A stretch of 64,000 nucleotides of DNA from Stercoripulliclostridium_A sp045577735 (GCA_045577735.1 JAZNIY010000019.1:1-64000); one strand, 5' to 3'; positions 6,733 to 15,980 are shown, numbered from the stretch's first letter. Numbers and translations: made by a program. The notes: generated from the sequence alone by a model not told the origin.

Positions 6733-7668
6733 ATGAAAAGAATACTTCCTTGCTTATTAATAGCTATTCTTTGTTTGACTTGTTTAGTTTCATGCAATAG
6801 TGTAGTGAAGAATAAATATTTCTCACAAGAATTGTTAGAAAGAACGGGCCTTGAAGATATGCCGGTTCCACCAGGCGTAGATAATTCCAGACTTCAATTT
6901 GGTATGATACTTTATTTAAATATCACCGAAGAAGAATATGAGAGTTTTGTAGAAGAAGTGAAAGCCTATATTAAAGGAAGGGAAGACATAGTCTATCTAG
7001 GATATTCGGTAGGACAGTATCTTGAGGGAGAGATGCTACCATACGATGAAATAGCCCCCGTTAGCGACAAGTATTGGGAAAGAAAAGATCTTGATATATT
7101 CTTTTCAACAGAAAGAGAACTTTCTGGAAGAGATGGTAAAAATTTAATTAATCCTGTAGAAATAAAAATTGTGCGAAAGGAAGGGAAATTAGCAAAAACT
7201 AATTTTGAGTATAATACTTTTATTGCTATATTTGATGGGGTTAGGGCTTGTGCAAAATGGAATTTGTGTGGAGCTGAACATACTTACAATGAGGGTAAGG
7301 AATACAAGATTGCTGGTAGCATAAAAACTATAACCGAGTACACTTGTGTGAATTGCGGAAGCACGAAGTTTTCCGATTATATTAGCGATTTAAAACCTCC
7401 GTATAAGATTACCATAGTAGATACGGAATACGACCACTATCTATACACTCGTCCAAAGGAGAGTTATGCGGGCCAAATTGTAAGCATTAACGCTATGAAG
7501 ATTATAGATGCCGATTTCAAGGTCACGGCAAATGGTACCGAATTATTACCACAAGAAACCCAGTACGACGATATGTGGCGCTATGAATTCATTATGCCAC
7601 GGGAGGACGTTGTAATAATGACCGAAATAGTAGGCGATGGGCCTAGTCTTGAAGAAACAGTAGAATAA
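6733..7668 (+). CDS. Hypothetical lipoprotein with a CxxC pair
   Basis: A protein of 311 residues. The signal peptide ends in lipobox LVSC with acylated cysteine C21, so it should be anchored outside the membrane. The middle part holds CAKWNLCGAEHTYNEG followed later by YTCVNCGS, a zinc-ribbon-like cysteine arrangement also seen in other surface proteins of this window. The C-terminal third (about 225-300) is beta-rich. No enzyme family is recognised. It lies ten bases after the HIT-like gene. Confidence 0.6.
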   Translation: MKRILPCLLIAILCLTCLVSCNSVVKNKYFSQELLERTGLEDMPVPPGVDNSRLQFGMILYLNITEEEYESFVEEVKAYIKGREDIVYLGYSVGQYLEGEMLPYDEIAPVSDKYWERKDLDIFFSTERELSGRDGKNLINPVEIKIVRKEGKLAKTNFEYNTFIAIFDGVRACAKWNLCGAEHTYNEGKEYKIAGSIKTITEYTCVNCGSTKFSDYISDLKPPYKITIVDTEYDHYLYTRPKESYAGQIVSINAMKIIDADFKVTANGTELLPQETQYDDMWRYEFIMPREDVVIMTEIVGDGPSLEETVE

Positions 7669-7688
7669 AGACAAATAGAGGTGTTAAA

Positions 7689-7979
7689 ATGGCAAGTAGC
7701 AAGGAGTACAAGGATTACGTTTTGGAACAATGCGGATCTCTTGTTGCAAAACCAATGATGGGGGAGTTTTTGTTGTACTATAAAGATAAGCTCGTTGGTG
7801 GAATATATGACAATCGTTTGTTACTAAAGCCAACGAAGACGTTGCTCGCTAAATTCCCAAACCCTAATTATGCTATTCCTTATGAAGGCGCAAAGGCGAT
7901 GGTGGAAATAGACAATTTGGAAGACAAGGAACTGTTAAAAGTATTATTTGAAAGTGTATTTTCGGACCTTAAAAAATAA
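7689..7979 (+). CDS. TfoX N-terminal-domain protein
   Basis: A protein of 96 residues matching the TfoX/Sxy N-terminal domain: KPMMGEFLLYYKDKLVGGIYDNRLLLKPT is the typical core. In gammaproteobacteria full-length TfoX activates competence genes, but stand-alone N-domain proteins in Gram-positive bacteria have no established role. The length equals that of the single domain, so nothing is missing relative to this subgroup. The ribosome binding site is GAGGTG. It lies between a lipoprotein gene and a tRNA-editing gene with short gaps, as in an operon. Confidence 0.75.
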   Translation: MASSKEYKDYVLEQCGSLVAKPMMGEFLLYYKDKLVGGIYDNRLLLKPTKTLLAKFPNPNYAIPYEGAKAMVEIDNLEDKELLKVLFESVFSDLKK

Positions 7980-7997
7980 TCATATTAAATTTGATTT

Positions 7998-8474
7998 ATG
8001 AGCAAAAAACAAGAAAAGACAAACGTGATGAGAATACTAGACCAAAAGAAAGTGGAGTATCACTCCTACTTTTACGATACCGAAGAGGCTGTTAGTGGTA
8101 CGATAGTTGCCAGTATGATAGGAAAGGATCCCTCTTGTGTATATAAGACTTTGGTGACGATAGGGGCGTCTAGGCAAAACTACGTTTTTGTGGTTCCCGT
8201 CGAAATGGAACTTGACCTTAAAAAGGCTGCTAAAGCCGTGGGTGAAAAAAGCATAAGTATGATAAAATCGAAGGAATTACTACCCCTTACCGGATACGTT
8301 CACGGCGGTTGCTCACCTATAGGAATGAAAAAGTTTTTTATAACGACTATAGACGTTTCTGCAAAAGAACAAGGAAAGATAATATTTAGCGCAGGTAAAA
8401 TAGGGTATCAGGTGGAAATGACGCTTTTGGAATTGAGCAAAGTTATTAGATTTTCTCTTTACGATATCGTGTAA
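7998..8474 (+). CDS. ybaK: Cys-tRNA(Pro)/Cys-tRNA(Cys) deacylase YbaK/EbsC
   Basis: A protein of 158 residues of the YbaK/ProX editing-domain family, which hydrolyses mischarged Cys-tRNA(Pro) in trans. The conserved lysine is K50 in CVYKTLV, and GGCSPIGMKK near 99-108 is the characteristic substrate-loop motif. Length is normal for the family. No Shine-Dalgarno sequence is visible before ATG, and only 18 bases separate it from the TfoX-N gene. Confidence 0.9.
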   Translation: MSKKQEKTNVMRILDQKKVEYHSYFYDTEEAVSGTIVASMIGKDPSCVYKTLVTIGASRQNYVFVVPVEMELDLKKAAKAVGEKSISMIKSKELLPLTGYVHGGCSPIGMKKFFITTIDVSAKEQGKIIFSAGKIGYQVEMTLLELSKVIRFSLYDIV

Positions 8475-8581
8475 ATAATTAAATAACGAGAATTTTTTCA
8501 AGTCTTAATTTTAATTTAATTCTAAACGTATAAAATTAGTATAGTGACGTTTAGAGTACGTTGTAGAAGAAGGGATTGGAT

Positions 8582-9235
8582 ATGTATTTAGAACCAAAAG
8601 AGATTGAGAATCAAAAGATTAAAGAATTGGCACTTTTGTTATATTCTTTTGTACTTGTGCCTATAATTAGTATACTGGTTATTTCTAGTGGAGAGGCTTC
8701 GGCATTATATAATTCATTGTCTCGTATTGCTTGGCCGGAAAACTTGCTATGGCTTGTTTTGCTTTGGGGGGCAATAGATTTCGGTTGTTTTTTCTTTGCC
8801 CTTAAAATGACGCTTGATAGCGCGCAATACTCCAAGAAATGGCAAATACTGTTTTATGCCATGACGATAGCAAGTTGCGTATTATTAATCGTAGGGATAA
8901 GTATTCCTGCATACAACGAGCCCGATCCATACGTGCAAATGTTGCGCTCTATCCATACAGGATTTGCCACTGTTGGCATTGCAGGTTTCTTGTTCGTACT
9001 CATAGGAATGGTTATTACTCTTTACAAACGCAATCTGCGTCAGTTTTATTTGTCGTTGGCAATGGTTTGTTTCTTGATTGTATCGGGAGTCTTTGCTCTT
9101 GTATGCGTAAGCGATCCATCTAGTTATTGTCACGTATCGGCTCCCGCTCAGATCTATATCTTCTCTATGTACAATATAATTATGACGATAAATTATTTTA
9201 CAATGACCTTGTTTAAGAGGGAAGAAAGGGAATAG
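8582..9235 (+). CDS. Hypothetical six-helix membrane protein
   Basis: A protein of 217 residues with about six predicted membrane helices and no soluble domain. No family is recognised. ATG 8582 was preferred to the in-frame TTG at 8576 because AGAAGGG then has seven-base spacing. It follows an AT-rich gap of 107 bases that holds three ACGT sites (8526, 8547, 8558) but no clear promoter or terminator. Confidence 0.5.
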   Translation: MYLEPKEIENQKIKELALLLYSFVLVPIISILVISSGEASALYNSLSRIAWPENLLWLVLLWGAIDFGCFFFALKMTLDSAQYSKKWQILFYAMTIASCVLLIVGISIPAYNEPDPYVQMLRSIHTGFATVGIAGFLFVLIGMVITLYKRNLRQFYLSLAMVCFLIVSGVFALVCVSDPSSYCHVSAPAQIYIFSMYNIIMTINYFTMTLFKREERE

Positions 9236-9304
9236 TTGCTCTCAAATGCATATATGCTAATATGAAAAAGTAAGCATAAAAGAGTAGTTTAAGATTAATT
9301 CTAT

Positions 9305-9333
9305 TTGATTAAAGAAATCTAATATGCTATAAT
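9305..9333 (+). promoter_or_regulatory. Promoter placing the start codon at the transcription start (leaderless)
   Basis: TTGATT (9305-9310), a 17-nt spacer and TATAAT (9328-9333) form a near-consensus sigma-A promoter. Only six bases separate the -10 box from ATG 9340, so the expected transcription start falls on the start codon. No Shine-Dalgarno sequence is present. Confidence 0.65.
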
Positions 9334-9339
9334 CCAATT

Positions 9340-10077
9340 ATGGCAAAAGAATTAAGAAAATTAAACAAAGGCGGAGAGCTGGGCTGGATTTTGGGACTAC
9401 TGCTCATACCTCTTGGCGTTGTGATTTGTAGTAAGGCAGACTTAGGCATTAGCGTTTTGTCTGCTCCTTCTTTTATTATTTATGAAGCAATTGAAGATTT
9501 AGTGCCATTTTTTACCGTAGGAGTTGTTGAGTATTTGGTGCAAGCCGTACTTGCAATACTTCTTTGCATAATAGTCGGGAAAGTTAAATTAAACTTTATT
9601 TTAGCAATATTCGTTGGTGTCATCTATGGGTACATTTTGGATATGTGGATGTTAATTTTAGGCCCTGACCTCTTTGAAGCCGTTTGGCTACGCTACGTAA
9701 TGCTAATAGTCGGTGATATTTGTATTGCTACGGGCGTAGCATTCTTTTTGATCACCTATCTTCCCGTTCAATCTTACGATATGTTTGTAAAGGGCATAGC
9801 GCAAAGATACAAGATTAGCTTTAACGTTGTAAAGCCCATATATGACCTTAGCTTGCTTGTGATTTCTTTAGTATTGGCTTTTACTTTGTTTGGCGATGCT
9901 AAAGAGTTTAATTGGGCAGATATCTATAAAACAAGCTTCCATAGTCTTGGAGTTGGAACCCTAATAACGGCATTTGTTAGCTCACCAATTATTGCTGTTG
10001 CAAGTAAAATAGTAAACAAATTTTTTGGGGAGGATCCTTTAATTCCGAAACTTAAACAGTTTTTCGATAACCATTAA
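9340..10077 (+). CDS. YczE/YyaS/YitT-family membrane protein
   Basis: A protein of 245 residues with about five to six membrane helices. GLLLIPLGVVICSKADLGIS near the N-terminus and the later VGDICIATGVAFFLITYLP fit the YczE/YyaS membrane family, whose transported substrate is unknown. It appears to be translated from a leaderless mRNA. It stands alone between two genes with their own upstream gaps. Confidence 0.7.
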   Translation: MAKELRKLNKGGELGWILGLLLIPLGVVICSKADLGISVLSAPSFIIYEAIEDLVPFFTVGVVEYLVQAVLAILLCIIVGKVKLNFILAIFVGVIYGYILDMWMLILGPDLFEAVWLRYVMLIVGDICIATGVAFFLITYLPVQSYDMFVKGIAQRYKISFNVVKPIYDLSLLVISLVLAFTLFGDAKEFNWADIYKTSFHSLGVGTLITAFVSSPIIAVASKIVNKFFGEDPLIPKLKQFFDNH

Positions 10078-10179
10078 TATTGCGAGTGCTAATTGTAAAG
10101 GGACAGCGGTAAATAATGACTTGAAAATGGTTGTATAATATGATAAAATAAGAATACGTTAATTTGAAGGAGAAGAGAG

Positions 10180-11430
10180 ATGTTTTCTAAACTAATAGAA
10201 AATAAGCAACAAAGCGCAAAGTACATGGTTGATGAAATCACCCATATTTGCAAAGATATGCCCAAAAGAGCCCCTGGTTCAGAAGGCGAAAATATCGCTT
10301 GCGAATATATGGCAGACGTTCTCAAGAACGATTGTGGTTGTGAACGTGTTACGGTAGAACGTTTCAAAGAAAACCCCAACGCTTTCTTTGGATGGATATA
10401 CGTTACTGCAACATGCTTGCTCATCAGTTACATATTGTACTTCTTTGTACCACTTGCTAGCGTTATCATTACTCTATTTGGGTTTGCTGTTATGATCGCA
10501 CAATTTGGTTTCTACCAAAAAGTAGTGGATTTCCTATTCCCAAAAGCAATGGGCACTAACGTAACGGCAATCAAAAAGCCCAAGGGCGAAACCAAAGCAA
10601 GAATTTTCTACAATGGTCACCCAGATGCTGTTTGGCTACTTACTTTTAATGATAAATTAGGTGGTTGGGCATACGAAGGACACATCGCAGTGGGCTTTGG
10701 TGGCGCAATTATAAGCTTAATATTCTTTATTATTTGTGCAATTAAAGTAGGGGCAACGGCTCAAATAGCTACTCCCGAAGTTTATGGATGGACTTACTAT
10801 GCTGGTTTTGCAATCCTTGTTTTTGCTCCCTTCATTTTCGGTCTATACTTTATGTGGGATGAAAGAAAGGTTGTTGATGGCGCTAACGATAACTTGTCTG
10901 GTTGCTATATGGGTATTGCTATTCTAAAAGCAATGAAAGAGCAGGGGATCGAACTTGAGAACGTAGAAGTTGGCGTAATTTTGTCAGGTTCTGAAGAAGC
11001 AGGTTTGCGTGGTGCTAAGGCTTGGGCAGAGGCTCACAAAGAGGAATTCCAAGATGGCATTCCTACGTGGATAATAGGATATGACACCATTCGTGAACAA
11101 AAGCACTTGTGCGTTAACTATCGTGACCTAAACGGTATGGTACCAATGGATAAAGAAGTAAGTGATGCATTTATGGAAGCAGCTAAAGAGCTTGATCTTC
11201 AATGCAGACCTAACATCGTTCCTCCATTTGGTGGTGCAACCGATCCCGCAGCATTTAAGCAAGCTGGGTTCAAGGCTGCTGGTATTACCGGTATGGACCA
11301 CAACATTCAACCGTATTATCATACTATGCGTGACACCTATGATAATATGGACGAAAACGCACTAGCGGACTGCTATGCTATTAGCGTAAAGGTGCTCGAA
11401 AACTTTACAAAAAAATACGAAAACAAGTAG
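10180..11430 (+). CDS. Membrane-embedded M28-family zinc aminopeptidase
   Basis: A protein of 416 residues. The M28 zinc-site residues can be followed: H147-x-D149 in NGHPDA, D237 in DGANDNLSG, the E272-E273 pair in SGSEEAGLRG, D302 in GYDTI and H381 in YYHTMRD. About four hydrophobic segments (72-90, 92-112, 170-188, 207-225) interrupt the domain, and two lie between the first His and the bridging Asp. The active site is therefore probably held at the membrane surface. Such enzymes remove N-terminal residues from peptides. The ribosome binding site is GAAGGAG. It is followed by a strong terminator, so it is probably monocistronic. Confidence 0.8.
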   Translation: MFSKLIENKQQSAKYMVDEITHICKDMPKRAPGSEGENIACEYMADVLKNDCGCERVTVERFKENPNAFFGWIYVTATCLLISYILYFFVPLASVIITLFGFAVMIAQFGFYQKVVDFLFPKAMGTNVTAIKKPKGETKARIFYNGHPDAVWLLTFNDKLGGWAYEGHIAVGFGGAIISLIFFIICAIKVGATAQIATPEVYGWTYYAGFAILVFAPFIFGLYFMWDERKVVDGANDNLSGCYMGIAILKAMKEQGIELENVEVGVILSGSEEAGLRGAKAWAEAHKEEFQDGIPTWIIGYDTIREQKHLCVNYRDLNGMVPMDKEVSDAFMEAAKELDLQCRPNIVPPFGGATDPAAFKQAGFKAAGITGMDHNIQPYYHTMRDTYDNMDENALADCYAISVKVLENFTKKYENK

Positions 11431-11460
11431 TTAATATTAAGATAGTATTCCTTACACAAA

Positions 11461-11485
11461 ATCCCCGTTAATCGGGGATTTTTAT
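11461..11485 (+). terminator. Rho-independent terminator after the M28 peptidase
   Basis: Stem ATCCCCG/CGGGGAT with loop TTAAT, followed by TTTTTATT. Confidence 0.9.
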
Positions 11486-11508
11486 TGTCAAAAAATAAAA
11501 ATTGCATA

Positions 11509-11545
11509 TTGACAACTATATGGTGGGGTTATATACTAAGTATAT
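11509..11545 (+). promoter_or_regulatory. Promoter with an overlapping palindrome upstream of the OYE-AcnX operon
   Basis: TTGACA (11509-11514), 17-nt spacer, TATACT (11532-11537). The -10 box lies inside the palindrome ATATACT-A-AGTATAT (11531-11545). A protein bound there would block the promoter. A 3H-domain repressor gene is 4 kb downstream at the other end of the cluster; that it binds here is inference. Confidence 0.7.
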
Positions 11546-11591
11546 AAGACGTATAATAAAAAGTCTAATTTTACTTGGAGGCAGATTGCTT

Positions 11592-13661
11592 ATGGATAAT
11601 CTAGATGCAAAATATCAAGCCCTGTTTACACCTTGGAAAATAGGTAACGTCGAAATCAAAAACAGAATAGTGCTTTGTCCTATGGGTGGCACTTCACTGT
11701 TTGGTTGGATGGAACATACAGGCAACCATTTTGATAAAGAAGCAGCAAAATTCTTTATTGAAAAAGCAAAAAATAACGTAGGGTTAATCATTCCCGGCAT
11801 CGCACCTATAAAGAGTACGTTTATGGGACAATGGCTCTATGAAAACAAGAAGATGTTCAAAGAGTTAAAAGAGTTTATGAAAGAAATCCATTCATATGGA
11901 GCAAAACTCTTTGTTCAAATTACTGCAGGTATGGGACGTTCATGGGCAATTCCAACCCCTCTAGTAATGCTACATAATATGCCCGTAGTGCGTGACCTCA
12001 TCAAGCCCATTATTGATATTCCTTACCAATCTGCGTCGCCAAGCGTACTTCCTTCCAGATGGTCTGATAAAGTAACTTGTCGTGAAATGACTGTTAAGGA
12101 AATTAATGAAATCATAGAGGCTTTTGCAAAGACTGCAGTATTGCTAAAAGAAGCTGACGTAGACGGTGTGGAAGTTCACGCTGTTCACGAAGGATATCTT
12201 CTTGACCAATTCTCGCTTAAATATACTAATAAGCGTACCGACGAATATGGTGGCTCTTTTGAAAACAGATATCGTTTTGCAGTTGATATCGTAAAGGCAA
12301 TTAAGGAAGCTTGTGGACAAGATTATCCAGTATCTTTGCGTTACTCCGTTGAGTCAAAGGTTAAAGATTTCTGCGTGGGAGCAATACCAGGTGAGGAATA
12401 CACCGAAATTGGTAGAGATATGGCTGAAAGTGAAAAGGCTGTAAAATATCTTCAAGATGCCGGTTACGATATGCTTAACGCAGACAATGGCACCTATGAC
12501 TCGTGGTATTGGGCTCATCCACCAATGTATATGCCTCAAAACTGTAACTTGGAAGACGTTGCACACGTTAAGAAGTTCGTTGATATTCCCGTTGTATGTG
12601 CAGGAAGAATGGAACCTGACGTTGGAGCAAAGGCTATAGAAGAAGGCAAGATAGATGCACTAGGTGTTGCAAGACAGTTCCTGGCTGATGCCGAATGGGT
12701 AACCAAACTCATAGAAAATAGACTTGAAGACATCAAGCCTTGCATATGTTGTCATAACGCTTGCTTTAATATGGCTCACTACAAAGGAGTTGCAAACGCA
12801 CAATCAATCCACGATGCAAGCCATATTGCACGTTGTGCTCTTAACCCTATGGTTATGCAGTCAAATAAATATAGCTTAAAACCTGCAAAGAAGGTAAAGA
12901 AGGTTGCCGTTATCGGTGGCGGAATAGGTGGTATGGAAGCTGCTTTGGTGTGCGCTAAACGCGGACATAGCGTAACGCTATACGAAAAGAGCGACAAGCT
13001 TGGTGGTGTATTTATTGCAGCCGCGGCTCCTTCGTTTAAAGAAAAGGACAAGGCACTTATTGCTTGGTATTGTAGGGAAATCACCAAGTATCCTATCGAA
13101 GTAAAGCTTAATACCGAAGTAACAGACGTAGCCTCTCTTGGTGCAGATGAAGTGATTGTTGCAACCGGAGCAAAAGCTAGAAAGATACCTGTTAAGGGCA
13201 TAGAAAACTCTGTTGAAGCTGTTGAATACTTGCTTGGTGAAAAGAAGGTAGGAAACAAGGTTGTGATCATAGGTGGTGGGCTTACCGGCTGTGAAATTGC
13301 TTATGATCTTTATTTGCAAGGCAAGAGCCCTGTTATAGTGGAAGCTCAACACGATCTAATGGTTTCAGCCAAGGTACCTTTCCCTAATTCCAGTTATCTT
13401 CGTGATTTCTTTAACACCAAACAAGTGCCGGTATATCTAGAAAGCGCTGTTAAAGAGATTAAAGAGGGTAGTGTTGTAGTGGCAGGAAAGGACGGTTCTA
13501 CGAAAGAGGTAGAGGCCGATTCCGTAATAGTATCCGTAGGATATATTCCCGCTCCTATTGCTAAAAAGAAGAAAAACGTACACGTTATAGGCGATGCTAG
13601 TGCCGTAGGAAGTCTCCGTACCGTAATTTGGGGTGCATGGGACGTAGCTATGAAAATTTAA
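11592..13661 (+). CDS. Old-yellow-enzyme/FAD-dependent enoate or dienoyl reductase
   Basis: A protein of 689 residues built like 2,4-dienoyl-CoA reductase and enoate reductase. An FMN TIM barrel (about 1-370; SLFGWMEHTGNHF, HAVHEGYLLDQF) is followed by an iron-sulfur segment with CICCHNAC and a further Cys, then an FAD/NAD(P)H domain with VIGGGIGGMEAA near 440 and a second dinucleotide fold VVIIGGGLTGCEIA. It would reduce an activated C=C bond using NAD(P)H in the cytoplasm; the substrate is unknown. ATG 11592 follows TTGGAGG; the frame is open further upstream to 11502 but that part includes the promoter. It is the first gene of an operon with the two aconitase X subunits. Confidence 0.8.
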   Translation: MDNLDAKYQALFTPWKIGNVEIKNRIVLCPMGGTSLFGWMEHTGNHFDKEAAKFFIEKAKNNVGLIIPGIAPIKSTFMGQWLYENKKMFKELKEFMKEIHSYGAKLFVQITAGMGRSWAIPTPLVMLHNMPVVRDLIKPIIDIPYQSASPSVLPSRWSDKVTCREMTVKEINEIIEAFAKTAVLLKEADVDGVEVHAVHEGYLLDQFSLKYTNKRTDEYGGSFENRYRFAVDIVKAIKEACGQDYPVSLRYSVESKVKDFCVGAIPGEEYTEIGRDMAESEKAVKYLQDAGYDMLNADNGTYDSWYWAHPPMYMPQNCNLEDVAHVKKFVDIPVVCAGRMEPDVGAKAIEEGKIDALGVARQFLADAEWVTKLIENRLEDIKPCICCHNACFNMAHYKGVANAQSIHDASHIARCALNPMVMQSNKYSLKPAKKVKKVAVIGGGIGGMEAALVCAKRGHSVTLYEKSDKLGGVFIAAAAPSFKEKDKALIAWYCREITKYPIEVKLNTEVTDVASLGADEVIVATGAKARKIPVKGIENSVEAVEYLLGEKKVGNKVVIIGGGLTGCEIAYDLYLQGKSPVIVEAQHDLMVSAKVPFPNSSYLRDFFNTKQVPVYLESAVKEIKEGSVVVAGKDGSTKEVEADSVIVSVGYIPAPIAKKKKNVHVIGDASAVGSLRTVIWGAWDVAMKI

Positions 13662-13677
13662 CTAAGAGGAAATAAAT

Positions 13678-14955
13678 ATGCAATTAAATGAACAACAACA
13701 AGCCATATTGAACGGCGCGCAAGGAGAAACCCTTGCAAAAGTAATGTTAACGCTTGTAAAATACGGTGAGGCTTTTAACGCAGATAAAATGGTGCCCGTT
13801 ACTTCGGAGTATAATCATTTGGTAACGTCGTTTGGACTAAAGGCTCTTACTCCCGTATACGAATTAATGGATAAAATTTTGGAGGCAGGCGCAAGCTCCT
13901 CCCAAAAATTCTCCGCCGACCCACGCCCGGTAGACAAGAACGTTCCAGCCAATTTCTTGGAAAAGTTCATATTCAACAAATTCATGTATTCAAAGCAAGA
14001 TTTTTATGAAGGACAATTAGAGAAATTGGGACTCCTTAATAAAGATGCATTTACTTGTACTGCCTATATGAATGAAGTAGGAAACAAGCCTAAATTCGGT
14101 GATATTTTGAGCTGGTCGGAATCAAGTGCGGTGGTTTACGCTAATTCCGTACTTGGCGCTAGATGCAATCGTAATTCTGGCATTATAGACCTTATGGGTT
14201 CTATCGTTGGATACGTTCCTCGTTTTGGGCTATTAACAGATGAAGGAAGAAAAGCAACCTGGGTTATTAAGGTTGAAACCACTAAAAAGCCGGAAGCACA
14301 ACTTTTAGGTTCAGCTATTGGTATGAAAGTAATGGAAGACGTTCCTTACGTCATCGGTCTTGATAAGTGGCTTGGCACAGAGCTTGATGACGCAGCATGC
14401 ACGTACCTTAAAGACTTTGGAGCAGCAACCGCATCTAATGGTGCAGTAGGCTTATACCATATAGCAAATCTTACTCCCGAAGCAAAGCAACTGGGTGATT
14501 CACTAGTAGTTGATGGAGCAAAGGAATACATTATTGACGATGCTGAGTTACAAAGAGTATATGATTCATATCCGGTAATTTGGAAAAACCCGGATGCGAC
14601 TCCTAAACTATGCTTTATGGGATGCCCACATATGTCTTTGGAACAACTGAAGAGTTGGACTGACAAGGTAGAAAGTGCGCTCAAGGAATACGGAAATAGT
14701 AAGGTTGTAGTACCTACCGTGTTTACTGCAGCACCTGCCGTTCTTGCAGAGTTTGAAAAGACAGATTACGCAAAACGCCTTAAAGCAACCGGTGTAATAA
14801 CCTCTTATATTTGTCCGTTAATGTATATGAACAATCCTTTGTGTGGAAAGAAGGCAGTCATAACATCTTCCAACAAGTTGCGTACTTATACAACGGCAAG
14901 ATACTACACCGATGATGAAATTCTAGTTCAAATAACGAAAGGGGGTAAAGCATAA
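13678..14955 (+). CDS. Aconitase X catalytic (large) subunit
   Basis: A protein of 425 residues of the AcnX large-subunit family (DUF521). ESSAVVYANSVLGARCNRNSG carries a family signature with an iron-sulfur or metal-ligand cysteine, and GCPHMSLEQL and CPLMYMNNP give further conserved cysteines. Characterised AcnX enzymes are dehydratases acting on cis-3-hydroxy-L-proline or, in archaea, mevalonate 5-phosphate; some members have other roles. Here the enzyme is split in two, as in heteromeric forms. Its stop codon overlaps the start of the small subunit (TAATG), suggesting fixed stoichiometry. The adjacent reductase hints at dehydration followed by reduction of the product. Confidence 0.85.
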   Translation: MQLNEQQQAILNGAQGETLAKVMLTLVKYGEAFNADKMVPVTSEYNHLVTSFGLKALTPVYELMDKILEAGASSSQKFSADPRPVDKNVPANFLEKFIFNKFMYSKQDFYEGQLEKLGLLNKDAFTCTAYMNEVGNKPKFGDILSWSESSAVVYANSVLGARCNRNSGIIDLMGSIVGYVPRFGLLTDEGRKATWVIKVETTKKPEAQLLGSAIGMKVMEDVPYVIGLDKWLGTELDDAACTYLKDFGAATASNGAVGLYHIANLTPEAKQLGDSLVVDGAKEYIIDDAELQRVYDSYPVIWKNPDATPKLCFMGCPHMSLEQLKSWTDKVESALKEYGNSKVVVPTVFTAAPAVLAEFEKTDYAKRLKATGVITSYICPLMYMNNPLCGKKAVITSSNKLRTYTTARYYTDDEILVQITKGGKA

Positions 14956-15398
14956 TGAAAACTTTTAAAGGACGCGTTATAACTCCAGGAACAATTACTG
15001 CGGAAGCCCTCGTTTCTCACGGTGGACTTAACACCTTGGCATCATTCCAAAAGGCACTACAATTTGGTGATAAAATGGCAACTTGTGGTGACCAAAACAA
15101 CGCTGATTTATATGGTAAACAAATGTGTGGCAAGGCTCTTTGCCTTCCTCAAACCATAGGTTCTACGACGGGTGGTTTGGTGCTATATTGTGCTTGTGCA
15201 ATGAAGCGTCAACCGGCGTGTTTATTGTTTAGCAATCCCATTGACTCTCTTGCTCTCGCTGGCGCCGTTCTTGCCGACGTATGGCTTGATGACGTTAATA
15301 TGCCTGTAATTGATAGTTTAGGAGAGGAGTTCCTTAACTACGTTCAAGATGGGATGACTATTACCATTAAGGATGGTGGAGAAGTAGTAGTGGGCTAA
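14955..15398 (+). CDS. Aconitase X swivel (small) subunit, DUF126
   Basis: A protein of 147 residues forming the swivelling domain of aconitase X. Family-typical segments are HGGLNTLASFQKA, QTIGSTTGGLVLY and FSNPIDSLALAGAVLADV. The serine in GSTTGG is expected near the active site. Translation is coupled to the large subunit by a one-base overlap. A terminator follows directly, so the operon has three genes. Confidence 0.85.
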   Translation: MKTFKGRVITPGTITAEALVSHGGLNTLASFQKALQFGDKMATCGDQNNADLYGKQMCGKALCLPQTIGSTTGGLVLYCACAMKRQPACLLFSNPIDSLALAGAVLADVWLDDVNMPVIDSLGEEFLNYVQDGMTITIKDGGEVVVG

Positions 15399-15413
15399 GG
15401 TAAAATCTACATA

Positions 15414-15442
15414 AAATAACGGCGTTTCATACGCCGTTATTT
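15414..15442. terminator. Bidirectional terminator between acnX and the 3H regulator
   Basis: Stem AAATAACGGCGT/ACGCCGTTATTT with loop TTCAT and a T run on the plus strand; the A run at the other side serves the convergent gene. Confidence 0.85.
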
Positions 15443-15452
15443 TTTAGTCTAA

Positions 15453-15980
15453 TTAGTATTCAATTAAAATTTTTAAATCTGACAAAACCTTTACAATTCT
15501 TTCAAAAGTGCATTCATCTTGTACTGCGATAGTGTGAATATGAAGACCTTCGGTTAATGCTGATAAAGGTTGTGCATTGGCACTTTCTAGTTTATGTACA
15601 AACTCATCAACGTCATAACGTGAGGAAAGATTTAGATCGGCAGAAATCCTATTATATACGCTATGTTCCACTATAACGTCAAGCACTTTGCCACCATTAT
15701 CGACAATGGCATATAGCTCTTTTGCGACCATATTCTTTGAATGTTTGACAACGACTCGTTTTGTTAAGCAATCACTTTGTGGAGAATTAAGAAGATATCC
15801 TTTGTGTACTGCAATAATAGGGTGCCCAAGAGCGCGCAAAAGTGCAATATCGGCAACGATAATTTGTCTTGTTACCGAAAACTTGCTGGCAAGAGTAGAT
15901 GCGCTTACAGGAGCTGTGGTTTCACTAAGTAGTGATAGAATTGTATTTCTTCTTTGTTCGCCGGTCATAGGAGTTCCCAT
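15453..15980 (-). CDS. HTH_11/3H-domain transcriptional repressor, NiaR-like
   Basis: A protein of 175 residues. The N-terminal winged helix (RRNTILSLLSETTAPVSAST, then LASKFSVTRQIIVADIALLR) is followed by a 3H domain with its three His-containing blocks VKHSK, VEHSVYN and HIHTI, which bind metal and ligand. In Firmicutes the best-known member, NiaR, represses NAD-precursor genes when nicotinic acid is bound. The nicotinamidase-like gene is divergent from it and shares its promoter region, which fits that role. Two starts are possible, 15980 and 15968, both within MGTPMTGEQ; longer in-frame extensions read a hydrophobic AT-rich stretch that is probably promoter DNA. Confidence 0.8.
   Translation of the reverse strand: MGTPMTGEQRRNTILSLLSETTAPVSASTLASKFSVTRQIIVADIALLRALGHPIIAVHKGYLLNSPQSDCLTKRVVVKHSKNMVAKELYAIVDNGGKVLDVIVEHSVYNRISADLNLSSRYDVDEFVHKLESANAQPLSALTEGLHIHTIAVQDECTFERIVKVLSDLKILIEY

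Noticed and set aside
10122..10150. TATAAT at 10134 as promoter of the M28 peptidase
   Set aside because: No -35 box at a workable distance; TTGAAA is only six bases away.
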